Assembly: GCA_030618475.1 (NCBI GenBank)
Contig: JAUXDG010000063.1
Coordinates: forward strand, 1 to 12,116
DNA from: Gammaproteobacteria bacterium
Lineage (GTDB): Bacteria > Pseudomonadota > Gammaproteobacteria > DSM-19610
Direction of reading: 5' to 3'
Length of the DNA: 12,116 bases
Part shown: positions 1 to 6,626 of the stretch, in pieces
How positions within the stretch are numbered: position 1 is the first letter of the stretch
Layout of the letters: each line of letters opens with the position of its first letter
Program-made: the position numbers and the translations under genes
Notes under the pieces: model-generated
The model's input: only the letters and a program-made list of their open reading frames with translations
Databases searched by the model: none
What the model was told of the DNA's origin: nothing

Positions 1-162
1 AAATGCGTGAAAAATGCCGGATTCAACAACGCAGTATCGGGGTACAGCAGCAATGTCACCAGACTGACGAGTGCTTATGAAATTCCGAGGCGTGTCGTTC
101 GGGACTGGGATGCGGAAACCTTTGAAATGGAACTGGCGCAGTACTATTCAGGCCGGAGATAA
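1..162 (+). CDS. C-terminal end of an unrecognised protein (partial)
   Basis: Frame 1 is open from the first base of the window to a TAA at 160-162, giving 53 residues of the C-terminal end of a gene that begins outside the window. The fragment has one Cys near its start (KCVKNAGF), then a charged stretch (IPRRVVRDWDAETFEMELAQYY) ending in SGRR. It shows no membrane segment and no motif I can assign to a family. It lies 77 bases upstream of the LMF1-like gene on the same strand and could share its transcript. That the frame is a real gene rests only on its openness and protein-like composition. Confidence 0.5.
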   Translation, partial: KCVKNAGFNNAVSGYSSNVTRLTSAYEIPRRVVRDWDAETFEMELAQYYSGRR

Positions 163-239
163 TCTCCCGCCCTACCACACCGGGGGCGGATCCCATGGCG
201 ATCAGCTTCAGCCTGCTGGCCAACGCTCACGCAGGTTAA

Positions 240-1691
240 ATGGGCACACCATCGCAACAAGATAGCTATTCATTGATTTCAGCGCTGTTTTTGCGGCTGC
301 TGGCGCTGATCTATCTGGCCGCTTTCATCTCTACCGGGTCACAGATTATCGGCATTGCGGGCGAGCAGGGCATTCTGCCCGTCGCAGAAAAGATCGAGTC
401 TCTGCGTGCATTGCACGGCTGGTCTGGTTTCTGGTCGTTTCCCACCCTGTTCTGGATCGATGCCAGTAACGACAGCCTGTTTGCGGTTGCGCTCGCCGGT
501 TGCGTGTTCTCTGTCGCCTTGTTTCTGAAGGTGTTGCCGCGCCTGTCGCTGGTGGCGCTGTTTGTGCTCTATCTGTCGCTGTTTCACGCCGGGCAACTGT
601 TCATGAATTTCCAGTGGGACTACCTGCTGCTGGAAAGTGGGTTTGTGGCCATCTTTCTCGCTGGCGGGGCACCACGGCCGGCGGTGTGGTTGTTCCGCTG
701 GCTATTGTTCAGGGTCAGGTTCCTGTCCGGCATATCAAAGCTGATCAGCCAGGATCCGACCTGGGCCAACTTTACGGCGCTGATTTACTTTTTTGAGGTG
801 CAACCGCTGCCGCACTGGGGTGGCTGGTACGCCCACCAGTTGCCTGACTGGTTGCTGCGATTCGCTACCGGATCGACGCTGTTCATCGAGATCGTCGTAC
901 CGTTCATGATTTTGATGCCACGCAGAATCCGGCTGGTGGGTGCCTGGCTCACCATTGTCATGCAGGTGGCGATACTGCTCACCAGCAACCATAACTACGC
1001 AAACTTTCTGGTGCTTGCCCTGTGTCTGTTCCTGTTCGAAGACCGGGATATCAGGCGTGTACTGCCAGATAGCACACAGCGCTGGCTATCCGGCAGCTTA
1101 CCCCGGACAGTGCCGGGACTGTTCAGTAAATCAGTCACCGCTGCCATTGCAGGCATGATCGTCATGCTCAGCATTTTTCAGATGTGGGAGATGTTTTCAG
1201 GCAAGCGCAGTCCTCACCTTGTGGAGACGGCAGGAAAACAACTTCAGCCCTTTCGTATCGTCAACCGATATCACGTTTTCGCGACCATGAAGACCGAGCG
1301 CATTGAAATCATCATTGACGGTTCAATGGATGGTGTTAACTGGGAAAGCTATGAGTTCAAGTACAAGCCGGGAGACACTTATCGTCGGCCGGAGGTCATC
1401 GTCCCCCACCATGCACGTCTGGACTGGTTGATGTGGTTCGTGCCCACACACCCGGTGTTCCTGCCCTGGTTTGAAAAATTCATGCTGAGACTGGTGGATA
1501 ATTCACCCGCCGTGGTTGATTTGCTGGAACACAACCCGTTTCCGGGACAGGCGCCTCGCTACTTGCGAGTGAGCGTCTATCGCTATTATTTTTCCAGCCC
1601 GGATACTCGCAGCGCCACAGGTCAGTGGTGGCAGCGAGAGTATCTGGGGCCTTTCTTCCCCCTGGCGGAAATAGAGGGTGCGATAAACTAG
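240..1691 (+). CDS. Lipase maturation factor (LMF1-like) family membrane protein
   Basis: A 483-residue polytopic membrane protein. The N-terminal two thirds hold several hydrophobic segments and the family's typical stretch FQWDYLLLE (about 124-132), followed by FFEVQPLPHWGGWYAHQLP (about 184-202). A soluble C-terminal domain (about 339-480) carries NRYHVFATM, EFKYKPGD, RLDWLMWFV, NPFPGQAPRYLRVSVYRY and WWQRE, all typical of the LMF family. In vertebrates LMF1 is an ER membrane protein needed to fold lipoprotein lipase; what bacterial members do is not settled, and no lipase gene is visible here. The ATG at 240 directly follows an in-frame TAA at 237-239, so no earlier start is possible; the RBS is weak. 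Its TAG shares bases with the stop of the converging cytochrome gene. Confidence 0.9.
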   Translation: MGTPSQQDSYSLISALFLRLLALIYLAAFISTGSQIIGIAGEQGILPVAEKIESLRALHGWSGFWSFPTLFWIDASNDSLFAVALAGCVFSVALFLKVLPRLSLVALFVLYLSLFHAGQLFMNFQWDYLLLESGFVAIFLAGGAPRPAVWLFRWLLFRVRFLSGISKLISQDPTWANFTALIYFFEVQPLPHWGGWYAHQLPDWLLRFATGSTLFIEIVVPFMILMPRRIRLVGAWLTIVMQVAILLTSNHNYANFLVLALCLFLFEDRDIRRVLPDSTQRWLSGSLPRTVPGLFSKSVTAAIAGMIVMLSIFQMWEMFSGKRSPHLVETAGKQLQPFRIVNRYHVFATMKTERIEIIIDGSMDGVNWESYEFKYKPGDTYRRPEVIVPHHARLDWLMWFVPTHPVFLPWFEKFMLRLVDNSPAVVDLLEHNPFPGQAPRYLRVSVYRYYFSSPDTRSATGQWWQREYLGPFFPLAEIEGAIN

Positions 1692-2206
1692 TTTTCCGGG
1701 TTGCCCAATAATAACCACAGCATATGCAGCGTCATGACATCCTCCAACTCCTTGTCGCTGCAGGCGTTCGGATTGTTAATGGGGTGACAGCGCGTTTTTC
1801 TTTTCTTTTCTTTCAAGGCGATAATTATTTTTTGACTTCTGTCGGCCACGTAAGCAACGGCAGCTTCAACTTCTGCATCTGAAAGATCGAAAAAGCCGCC
1901 TTTGGGCGGCATTTGACTGTGCCCGTTAATGGCATGCCGGGCCAGGGTGTCCTGGTTTTGTTTCAGGCGTTCTTCCCAGTCCGAAGCACTGTCGGGTCTT
2001 GGCGCACCGTACTCACCTTTATCATGGCAGGAGAGGCAGGTCGTGGTAAACACCGTTTCCCCTACCGCCAGATCATGGTTTGTCACAGACTCGCGGTCTG
2101 CGGTTTCAACGGCTGCGGCTGGGTTTGTGCAGGCGGCGAGCAGGATAACCGCGTTAACAAGCAGTGCTACTCGCTTACCCGCTATGCGGTGTGCGGAGAA
2201 TGGCAT
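1688..2206 (-). CDS. Lipoprotein c-type cytochrome (cytochrome c5-like)
   Basis: A 172-residue protein with a signal sequence ending in a lipobox (LAAC, Cys26), suggesting a lipid-anchored periplasmic cytochrome. One haem site, CLSCH (57-61), and a Met in SQMPPKGG (Met99) as the likely second axial ligand give a class I, c5-like monohaem domain, closed by a helix around DAEVEAAVAYVADRS. It probably carries electrons in the periplasm; its partner is not shown. About 45 residues follow the domain, with a basic patch (KEKKRKTR) and two further Cys (140, 149). The ATG at 2206 is supported by AAAGGA 8 bases upstream (2215-2220), which lies inside the preceding DUF465 gene, so the two genes overlap by 32 bases. 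Confidence 0.88.
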   Translation of the reverse strand: MPFSAHRIAGKRVALLVNAVILLAACTNPAAAVETADRESVTNHDLAVGETVFTTTCLSCHDKGEYGAPRPDSASDWEERLKQNQDTLARHAINGHSQMPPKGGFFDLSDAEVEAAVAYVADRSQKIIIALKEKKRKTRCHPINNPNACSDKELEDVMTLHMLWLLLGNPEN

Positions 2207-2423
2207 AAAGTTCGTCCTTTAAAAACAAGCGGCGTTTTTTCCGGGATTCAAGATAATCGTCCGAGGTTGTTTCAATCTCCATTTCGATACGCCGTACTTC
2301 ATGGTCAACATCGTGGTATGCCTCGAACAATTTCAAAAAGTGCTGGTCTGTCATTTTGAGCTGATGGATCTGATCCCGGTATTCGGGGAACTCGTGTGCC
2401 AGATCGTGTTTTTCGACCCGCAT
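2175..2423 (-). CDS. YdcH/DUF465 family small protein
   Basis: An 82-residue, highly charged helical protein. It matches the DUF465 (YdcH-like) pattern: an HEFPEY segment near the N-terminus, IHQLKMTDQHF, YHDVDHEVRRIE, and a C-terminal KKRRLFLKDELYAIL. The family has no established function and is predicted to form a short coiled coil, like SlyX. The ATG at 2423 is preceded by CAGGAG with about 6 bases of spacing. The gene lies 71 bases downstream of the nitronate monooxygenase gene and overlaps the start of the cytochrome gene, so these two are probably co-transcribed. The last codons run past the cytochrome RBS, which suggests coupled translation. Confidence 0.85.
   Translation of the reverse strand: MRVEKHDLAHEFPEYRDQIHQLKMTDQHFLKLFEAYHDVDHEVRRIEMEIETTSDDYLESRKKRRLFLKDELYAILRTPHSG
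2215..2220 (-). promoter_or_regulatory. Ribosome binding site of the cytochrome gene
   Basis: AAAGGA on the minus strand, 8 bases before the ATG at 2206. It lies within the coding sequence of the upstream DUF465 gene and fixes the cytochrome start despite the 32-base overlap. Confidence 0.6.
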
Positions 2424-2494
2424 GCGCCGCTCCTGTCTGCGTAAATTGCCTTTGTACTATATCTGTACTGCTGATATTTTCGCCTTGATACAGA

Positions 2495-3481
2495 TCATGA
2501 TTTCTGCGAATCCGTTTCCAGCGCAGCCGCATAGTTAGAAACAATAGCCGCTGCAGATTGGATTTCCTGGATACCCGACACGCTTTTACCGGCCTGAAAA
2601 TAGTCCTTGTAACTGGCACCCTGCATGGATGCATGCTTCAGTTTCCAAATCGACTGGAGTGAGTAGATGGCCCGCATCCAGTGTTTGGTTTTCCGGCCTT
2701 TCAGCATCCATTTCGCGATGGGGCCGGCTCTGGTACCAATACGCTCGATATAAGGTGTTCTGATAATGGCAACGGGCACCCCTGATATTTTCTCGCTGAG
2801 AACGATGTCTTGCTCTGAGGCATGCAGGATGGCGCTCTTATAATCCGGATGTGCGTTGCATTCCCGGGTGGCGATAAAACGCGTACCTGACTGGACACCG
2901 CTATAGCCCATACCAATGGCCTTTGCGAATTCTTCCGCTGTGCCTATCCCTCCGGCACAGACCAGCGGTTTTTGAAGCGGCGCCAGCTCGTCCAGCAACT
3001 GTTGAGGCGACAGGCTGCCGGCGTGTCCGCCGGCGCGATTATTCACGCAGATAAAACCGTCGACTCCACCCTGCAGGGCTTTCTCTGCCCAGCGGCGGTT
3101 GGTGACATCATGGTACACCGTGACACCCGCGGGTCTGGCTTTATCCACCACCCAGCGTGGATTGCCCAGCGCTGTGACAAAAAAGGGGATGTCCTCCTCC
3201 AGCGCGATATCCACCCACTCATGTACCCGTTGCAGGTACTTTTTCGAGCTTTTTTCAATGATTAAATTGACACCCACCGGTTTGCTGGTGAGGCTGCGGA
3301 TATAGCGTAAGCCGTCACGAAAGTCGTAGCCGTGGACATAGGTCAGGCTTAACGGTTGTATTATCCCGATGCCGCCGGCCTCGGACACCGCTGCCACCAG
3401 TTCCGGGTTGGAGCAGGGATACATGGCGCCGCAAATCAGCGGGACGTCGATGCCCAGGGTTCGCGTGAATTCAGTCTGCAT
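2495..3481 (-). CDS. Nitronate monooxygenase (2-nitropropane dioxygenase family)
   Basis: A 328-residue TIM-barrel flavoprotein of the NMO/2-nitropropane dioxygenase family, which uses FMN to oxidise alkyl nitronates to carbonyl compounds and nitrite. Visible family features are the N-terminal PLICGAMYPCSNPELVAAVSEAGGIGII (about 14-41), the NNRAGGHAG motif (147-155) with the conserved His153, the phosphate-binding CAGGIG (175-180), and GTRFIAT (199-205). The length is normal for the family. The ATG lies 5 bases after the stop of the hotdog gene without a clear RBS, so translation is probably coupled. Some family members act on other substrates; pairing with an acyl-thioester hotdog protein makes a lipid- or CoA-linked substrate possible, but that is inference. 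Confidence 0.88.
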   Translation of the reverse strand: MQTEFTRTLGIDVPLICGAMYPCSNPELVAAVSEAGGIGIIQPLSLTYVHGYDFRDGLRYIRSLTSKPVGVNLIIEKSSKKYLQRVHEWVDIALEEDIPFFVTALGNPRWVVDKARPAGVTVYHDVTNRRWAEKALQGGVDGFICVNNRAGGHAGSLSPQQLLDELAPLQKPLVCAGGIGTAEEFAKAIGMGYSGVQSGTRFIATRECNAHPDYKSAILHASEQDIVLSEKISGVPVAIIRTPYIERIGTRAGPIAKWMLKGRKTKHWMRAIYSLQSIWKLKHASMQGASYKDYFQAGKSVSGIQEIQSAAAIVSNYAAALETDSQKS

Positions 3482-3486
3482 ATTAT

Positions 3487-3963
3487 CTAGTATGTTTCGG
3501 GGCCGATCAGCCAGCGCGCACGCACGCTTGCCACCAGCTCGCCCTCGGCGTCACGGATGTCGCCCTTGATGGTGTATTCACATTTTTCCTTACTGTCTGG
3601 AATGTCACAATAGCATTCCGCAGTGAGTCGGCCACGTGCCTTTTTCAGATAATCGGCGGAAATGCCTGTCAGGATGCCACGGGTGTTATCCGGCAGGCTG
3701 TTCATCAGCGCAAGACCGGTCGTCTTCTCACCCAGATTGCACAAGGCGATGGCGTGAACGGAATTGAGATGGTTACGGATCCTGCGGCGATCCGGCAACG
3801 TGACCACACAATGCCCGGGTTCCAGCAACTGTACGGTGCTGCCAAGGCTGCCCGTGTAAGGCACGATCAGACCCAGAATACGGCTGAATAACCATTTGCC
3901 GCCGGGTCTGTCGGAAACCTTGCGCCAGTAGTAACGTAGATTGGGTCCTATGGAGCGGGCCAT
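3487..3963 (-). CDS. DUF4442 hotdog-fold protein, possible acyl-CoA thioesterase
   Basis: A 158-residue protein resembling the DUF4442 group of hotdog-fold proteins, related to PaaI-type thioesterases. The core reads LLEPGHCVVTLPDRRRIRNH (about 46-65) followed by NSVHAIALCNLGE (67-79), in which Asn64, His70 and Glu79 occupy places usually conserved in this group. The second half (SADYLKKARG, CEYTIKGDIRDAEGELVASVRARWLIG) fits the strands that close the fold. No signal peptide is seen, so it is likely cytoplasmic. It is the first gene of a leftward pair with the nitronate monooxygenase 5 bases downstream. The substrate is unknown. The ATG at 3963 has a fair GAGAG upstream. Confidence 0.78.
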   Translation of the reverse strand: MARSIGPNLRYYWRKVSDRPGGKWLFSRILGLIVPYTGSLGSTVQLLEPGHCVVTLPDRRRIRNHLNSVHAIALCNLGEKTTGLALMNSLPDNTRGILTGISADYLKKARGRLTAECYCDIPDSKEKCEYTIKGDIRDAEGELVASVRARWLIGPETY

Positions 3964-3984
3964 GGGGATACTCTCGTAAACAAG

Positions 3985-4013
3985 TTGGTGTTATCGTTGC
4001 TTCATACCATACT
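3985..4013 (+). promoter_or_regulatory. Weak candidate sigma-70 promoter for the peroxiredoxin gene
   Basis: TTGGTG (3985-3990) and CATACT (4008-4013) are 17 bases apart in the 61-base gap between the divergent hotdog and peroxiredoxin genes. Each box matches consensus only partly. A start about 7 bases downstream would leave almost no leader before the ATG at 4025, and so would favour the in-frame ATG at 4058. Confidence 0.25.
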
Positions 4014-4024
4014 AAGTTGAACAC

Positions 4025-4591
4025 ATGACAGGCAACATTTGTACTCAGAAACCCGTTATGCTTACCCAGTGTTTGCGTTCGCTTCCAGGTCTACTTCTGA
4101 TGATGCTGTTCTTCAATGCGCAGGCCGAAGATCTTAAGCCAGGGGATCCGGCACCCGCTTTTGAATTAACAGATCAGCACGGTAAGATGCATCATCTTTC
4201 CGACTATCAAGGGCAGTGGCTGGTTATGTATTTCTACCCCAAGGACGATACTCCGGGTTGTACCAGCGAGGCGTGTGAATTTCGCGACGATTTCGTGACC
4301 CTGCGAGGCATGGATGTCAGTCTGCTGGGAGTCAGTCTCGACGATGTCAAAAGCCATAAGGAATTTGCGGAAAAGTACCACCTTCCTTTTCCGTTGCTCT
4401 CGGATAGAACAGGCGAGGTTGCTCGTGCCTATGGCGCATTATGGAAGCTGGGGCCGATCAGGTTTGCCAGGCGGCATACGTTTATCATCGATCCTCAGGG
4501 GCATATAGCAAAGATCTACCGGTCTGTGGCGCCGAAAACGCACAGTGATCAGGTGATCCAGGACCTGGAAAATCTGCTTTCGGGACAATGA
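4025..4591 (+). CDS. Exported peroxiredoxin, BCP/PrxQ type
   Basis: A 188-residue thiol peroxidase of the AhpC/TSA superfamily. YPKDDTPGCTSEACEFRDDF (71-90) holds the peroxidatic Cys79 and a second Cys84 five residues on, the layout of BCP/PrxQ enzymes that form an internal disulfide and are re-reduced by a thiol partner. Unlike the usual cytoplasmic BCP it starts with a hydrophobic segment (LPGLLLMMLFFNAQA, about 20-34) resembling a cleavable signal peptide, so it probably acts in the periplasm. Neither start has a strong RBS: the ATG at 4025 gives a long n-region, while the ATG at 4058 (Met12) gives a more ordinary signal peptide. The stop overlaps the next gene's start as ATGA, implying coupled translation with the YkuD protein. 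Confidence 0.88.
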   Translation: MTGNICTQKPVMLTQCLRSLPGLLLMMLFFNAQAEDLKPGDPAPAFELTDQHGKMHHLSDYQGQWLVMYFYPKDDTPGCTSEACEFRDDFVTLRGMDVSLLGVSLDDVKSHKEFAEKYHLPFPLLSDRTGEVARAYGALWKLGPIRFARRHTFIIDPQGHIAKIYRSVAPKTHSDQVIQDLENLLSGQ

Positions 4592-5145
4592 TCTATCGAT
4601 TCCTGACTGTTATCCTTTGGTTCGTACTTGTGGCGGGTGGGCGCAGCGCAGTTGCACAGGGCAACGATAGCTGGATCCTCGTGGATACCCGGAAGATGAC
4701 CTTATCCGTTCTGGAAGGAGACACTGTCCAGCGCACCTATAAAAAAATGGCCATCGGTCGCGCCGGTACCACAACCGATAAAAAACAGGGGGACGATAAA
4801 ACACCGCTTGGGGAATTTCACCTGGTCCGAATCGCCCCAAAGACGCCATTTCATCGCTTTTTCGGCCTCGATTACCCCACAGTAGGGCATGCTGAACGTG
4901 CCTTGCAGGCCGGCACCATCGGTCAGGAGCACTATGCAGCGATTCGTCAGGCCTTCCAGGCGGGGGATATACCGCCACAAGAGACACCCCTGGGGGGGTA
5001 TCTCGGCATACACGGCGTTGGCAAAGGGGATCCGGCGATACACGCGAATTTTAACTGGACACATGGCTGTATCGGCCTGACCAATCAGCAAATTGATGAT
5101 CTTTCCAACTGGATCCATATTGGCATGCGGGTGGTCGTCCGCTGA
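4588..5145 (+). CDS. Exported YkuD-domain (L,D-transpeptidase family) protein with a variant active site
   Basis: A 185-residue protein with an N-terminal signal peptide (about 1-24, ending SAVAQ) and a YkuD catalytic domain covering the rest. The domain opens with WILVDTRKMTLSVLEGD (29-45), continues through KTPLGEF (71-77), and has the catalytic pair IHG (141-143) and THGCIGL (158-164) with nucleophile Cys161 and His159. The usual motif is SHGC(V/I)RL, so the Arg after the Ile is Gly163 here. The surrounding NWTHGCIGLTN resembles the WTxGCIAxTN variant seen in one branch of the family, whose reactions are poorly known. It could join, exchange or cut peptidoglycan cross-links. It overlaps the peroxiredoxin stop by 4 bases and lies upstream of the lipoprotein gene. 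Confidence 0.88.
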   Translation: MIYRFLTVILWFVLVAGGRSAVAQGNDSWILVDTRKMTLSVLEGDTVQRTYKKMAIGRAGTTTDKKQGDDKTPLGEFHLVRIAPKTPFHRFFGLDYPTVGHAERALQAGTIGQEHYAAIRQAFQAGDIPPQETPLGGYLGIHGVGKGDPAIHANFNWTHGCIGLTNQQIDDLSNWIHIGMRVVVR

Positions 5146-5184
5146 ATGATCCGCTGCTGACCCTCTTTCCCTGTCTTCATCTTA

Positions 5185-5205
5185 TGTTAGAATTGCGCCG
5201 CAATT
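5185..5205 (+). promoter_or_regulatory. Candidate extended -10 promoter and 5' hairpin of the lipoprotein gene
   Basis: TGT followed by TAGAAT (5188-5193) fits an extended -10 element; no good -35 box is seen at the proper distance. A perfect inverted repeat, AATTGC-gcc-GCAATT (5191-5205), starts within the -10 box and runs over the expected transcript start. The gene is about 40 bases downstream, and Lpp-type lipoproteins are usually made from a strong promoter of their own, which fits this 88-base gap. Confidence 0.45.
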
Positions 5206-5235
5206 TTCGTCTTATTACTGGAATATTCAAACAAT

Positions 5236-5239
5236 GGAG
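5236..5239 (+). promoter_or_regulatory. Ribosome binding site that decides the lipoprotein start
   Basis: GGAG lies 6 bases before the ATG at 5246 and overlaps an upstream in-frame ATG at 5234. It therefore supports the downstream ATG, which also gives the more usual lipoprotein signal sequence beginning MLRKN. Confidence 0.65.
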
Positions 5240-5245
5240 TCACCC

Positions 5246-5518
5246 ATGCTACGTAAAAACATCAAAATCGCCCTGACCCTGGCCGTAATCGCCGGACTCG
5301 CCGGCTGTGCCACGACATCGGATGTCGATAAACTGCGCGATGAGTTGCGCGGTGATATAAACCAGGCTAACCAGACAGCCGAGAGTGCATCTGCCACGGC
5401 CAATGCGGCAAGCAGAGAAGCTGGTGAAGCCAAGGCCATCGCTGAAGATGCCAAGGCTACGGCAGATGAAGCCAACAGCAAAATCGATAACATGTTCAAG
5501 AAATCGATGTACAAGTAA
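5246..5518 (+). CDS. Lpp/OprI-like outer membrane lipoprotein, alanine zipper
   Basis: A 90-residue lipoprotein. The signal sequence MLRKNIKIALTLAVIAGLAGC ends in a lipobox (LAGC, Cys21), giving a mature part of about 70 residues, close to E. coli Lpp and Pseudomonas OprI. The mature part is a continuous helix rich in Ala, Glu and Lys with an alanine repeat (AESASATANAASREAGEAKA), as in the alanine-zipper trimers of this family. It ends FKKSMYK; in Lpp the C-terminal Lys is linked to diaminopimelate of peptidoglycan by L,D-transpeptidases. The expected role is to tether the outer membrane to the wall. Its neighbours on both sides are YkuD-domain proteins. An in-frame ATG at 5234 is possible but overlaps the RBS. 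Confidence 0.9.
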   Translation: MLRKNIKIALTLAVIAGLAGCATTSDVDKLRDELRGDINQANQTAESASATANAASREAGEAKAIAEDAKATADEANSKIDNMFKKSMYK

Positions 5519-5550
5519 CGATTACCTGATTATCGATAGTGCTTGAAATC

Positions 5551-5583
5551 GCGCGACTGAGCTGGATAGCGGCTCAGTCGCGC
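5551..5583. terminator. Stem-loop between the converging lipoprotein and L,D-transpeptidase genes
   Basis: A perfect 12-bp inverted repeat, GCGCGACTGAGC (5551-5562) and GCTCAGTCGCGC (5572-5583), with a 9-base loop. It lies 33 bases after the lipoprotein stop, and the minus-strand transpeptidase stop codon (5574-5576) is inside the right arm. Neither side has a clean T-run, so it is at best an imperfect bidirectional terminator, or a hairpin that protects the 3' end of the lipoprotein message. Confidence 0.55.
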
Positions 5584-6524
5584 ACGCTTTGGGCAATGGG
5601 AACGGGTATGCCGGTTTGTTCCTGCAGCGCCTTTTTCAGGGCCTGACCGTTCAGAACCAGCGGTCGTTGTTCCCAGGCCGCGTTTATCAGATCCATGGCG
5701 GATTCCACCAGTACGGCAGGCTCCTGCTTTTTTTCTTCCAGAGGGGGATGTACCTCTATAAAAAGCGTATCGAAAAGCCAGCCGATTTTGATGGGCTGAT
5801 CCGCAATCTGGACAGCGGTGCCGACCGGCACCGCAGGGAACAGTATCTCGATATCTTCCGGGTACATGCGCACGCAACCATGTGTGACCCGCATGCCGAC
5901 ACCAAATGGCTTGTTGGTACTGTGTATCAGGTAACCCGGCCGGGCAAGACGCAGCGCATAGTTACCGAGCGGATTATCGGGGCCTGGCGGTATCAGGGCC
6001 GGCAGCGGCTCTCCACGGGCTTCCGCTTCCTCGCGAATTGACTGCGGCGGACGCCAACTGGGGTTCTGTGTTTTTGCGGTCACTTTTGTTGTTCCTACCG
6101 GCGTCGACCAATCCATACGGCCTATACTGACCGGATAGGTCTGCACCAGGGCCGGCTGGTCTGCTGCCGAAACCGGAAAATAATACATGCGCATTTCGGG
6201 AACGTTAAGCACGATGCCGGTGCGCTCCGCGCGCGGAAGGATATACCGTGTTGGCACCACCACCTGCGTGTCTGCACCGGGCAGCCAGCGGTCCACATCA
6301 GGGTTGGCAAGCACAATTTCATCCTGCCCGATGTCAAAACGACGTGCAATATCCAGCAGCGTGTCTTCCTGTCGCGCATTGGTGACACTAATTTCACCGA
6401 CTAAATCGACATCGATCGGTGGCAGAACCAGCGTTTCCGCTGAGGCTTGCCAGGCGCACAGCGCCGCTGCCAACATCAGTGTGCGATACCGGTAAGCAGA
6501 GTTGTTGAGTAAGTTTGCAGACAA
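5574..6524 (-). CDS. L,D-transpeptidase (ErfK/YbiS type) with LysM domain
   Basis: An exported enzyme with a LysM-like peptidoglycan-binding segment (DTLLDIARRFDIGQDEIVLANP and on, about 50-97) followed by a YkuD catalytic domain (about 102-247). The latter has YLIHSTNKPFGVGMRVTHGCVRM, with the canonical Cys (about 217) and HGCVRM. This is the ErfK/YbiS/YcfS/YnhG layout; such enzymes attach Lpp to peptidoglycan or form 3-3 cross-links. It converges on the Lpp-like gene, whose C-terminal Lys is the likely substrate. The start is uncertain. The frame is open to an ATG at 6683, but that overlaps slyX. The TTG at 6524 gives a complete signal peptide (RYRTLMLAAALCAWQASA), while the ATG at 6476 leaves a very short one. 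None has a clear RBS. A C-terminal tail of about 70 residues follows the catalytic domain. Confidence 0.9.
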   Translation of the reverse strand: MSANLLNNSAYRYRTLMLAAALCAWQASAETLVLPPIDVDLVGEISVTNARQEDTLLDIARRFDIGQDEIVLANPDVDRWLPGADTQVVVPTRYILPRAERTGIVLNVPEMRMYYFPVSAADQPALVQTYPVSIGRMDWSTPVGTTKVTAKTQNPSWRPPQSIREEAEARGEPLPALIPPGPDNPLGNYALRLARPGYLIHSTNKPFGVGMRVTHGCVRMYPEDIEILFPAVPVGTAVQIADQPIKIGWLFDTLFIEVHPPLEEKKQEPAVLVESAMDLINAAWEQRPLVLNGQALKKALQEQTGIPVPIAQSVRD

Positions 6525-6626
6525 GAAAAGTATGACCAAGAATGCTGAAGTTCCGACGGAAAAGAAACGGGATAGTACCAGAGATACCCCAGGGTGGGGA
6601 TTTTCCATGCAGCGGAGCAGCAGGGT

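Noticed and set aside
71..265. 64-codon plus-strand frame near the left edge
   Set aside because: It overlaps the open partial gene at 1-162 and runs into the LMF-like start; its composition is not protein-like.
1913..2359. 148-codon plus-strand frame across the cytochrome and DUF465 genes
   Set aside because: It is antisense to two genes with clear family motifs.
5227..5514. 95-codon minus-strand frame opposite the lipoprotein gene
   Set aside because: Its Ala/Ser/Leu-rich product is the expected antisense reading of the alanine-repeat coding sequence.
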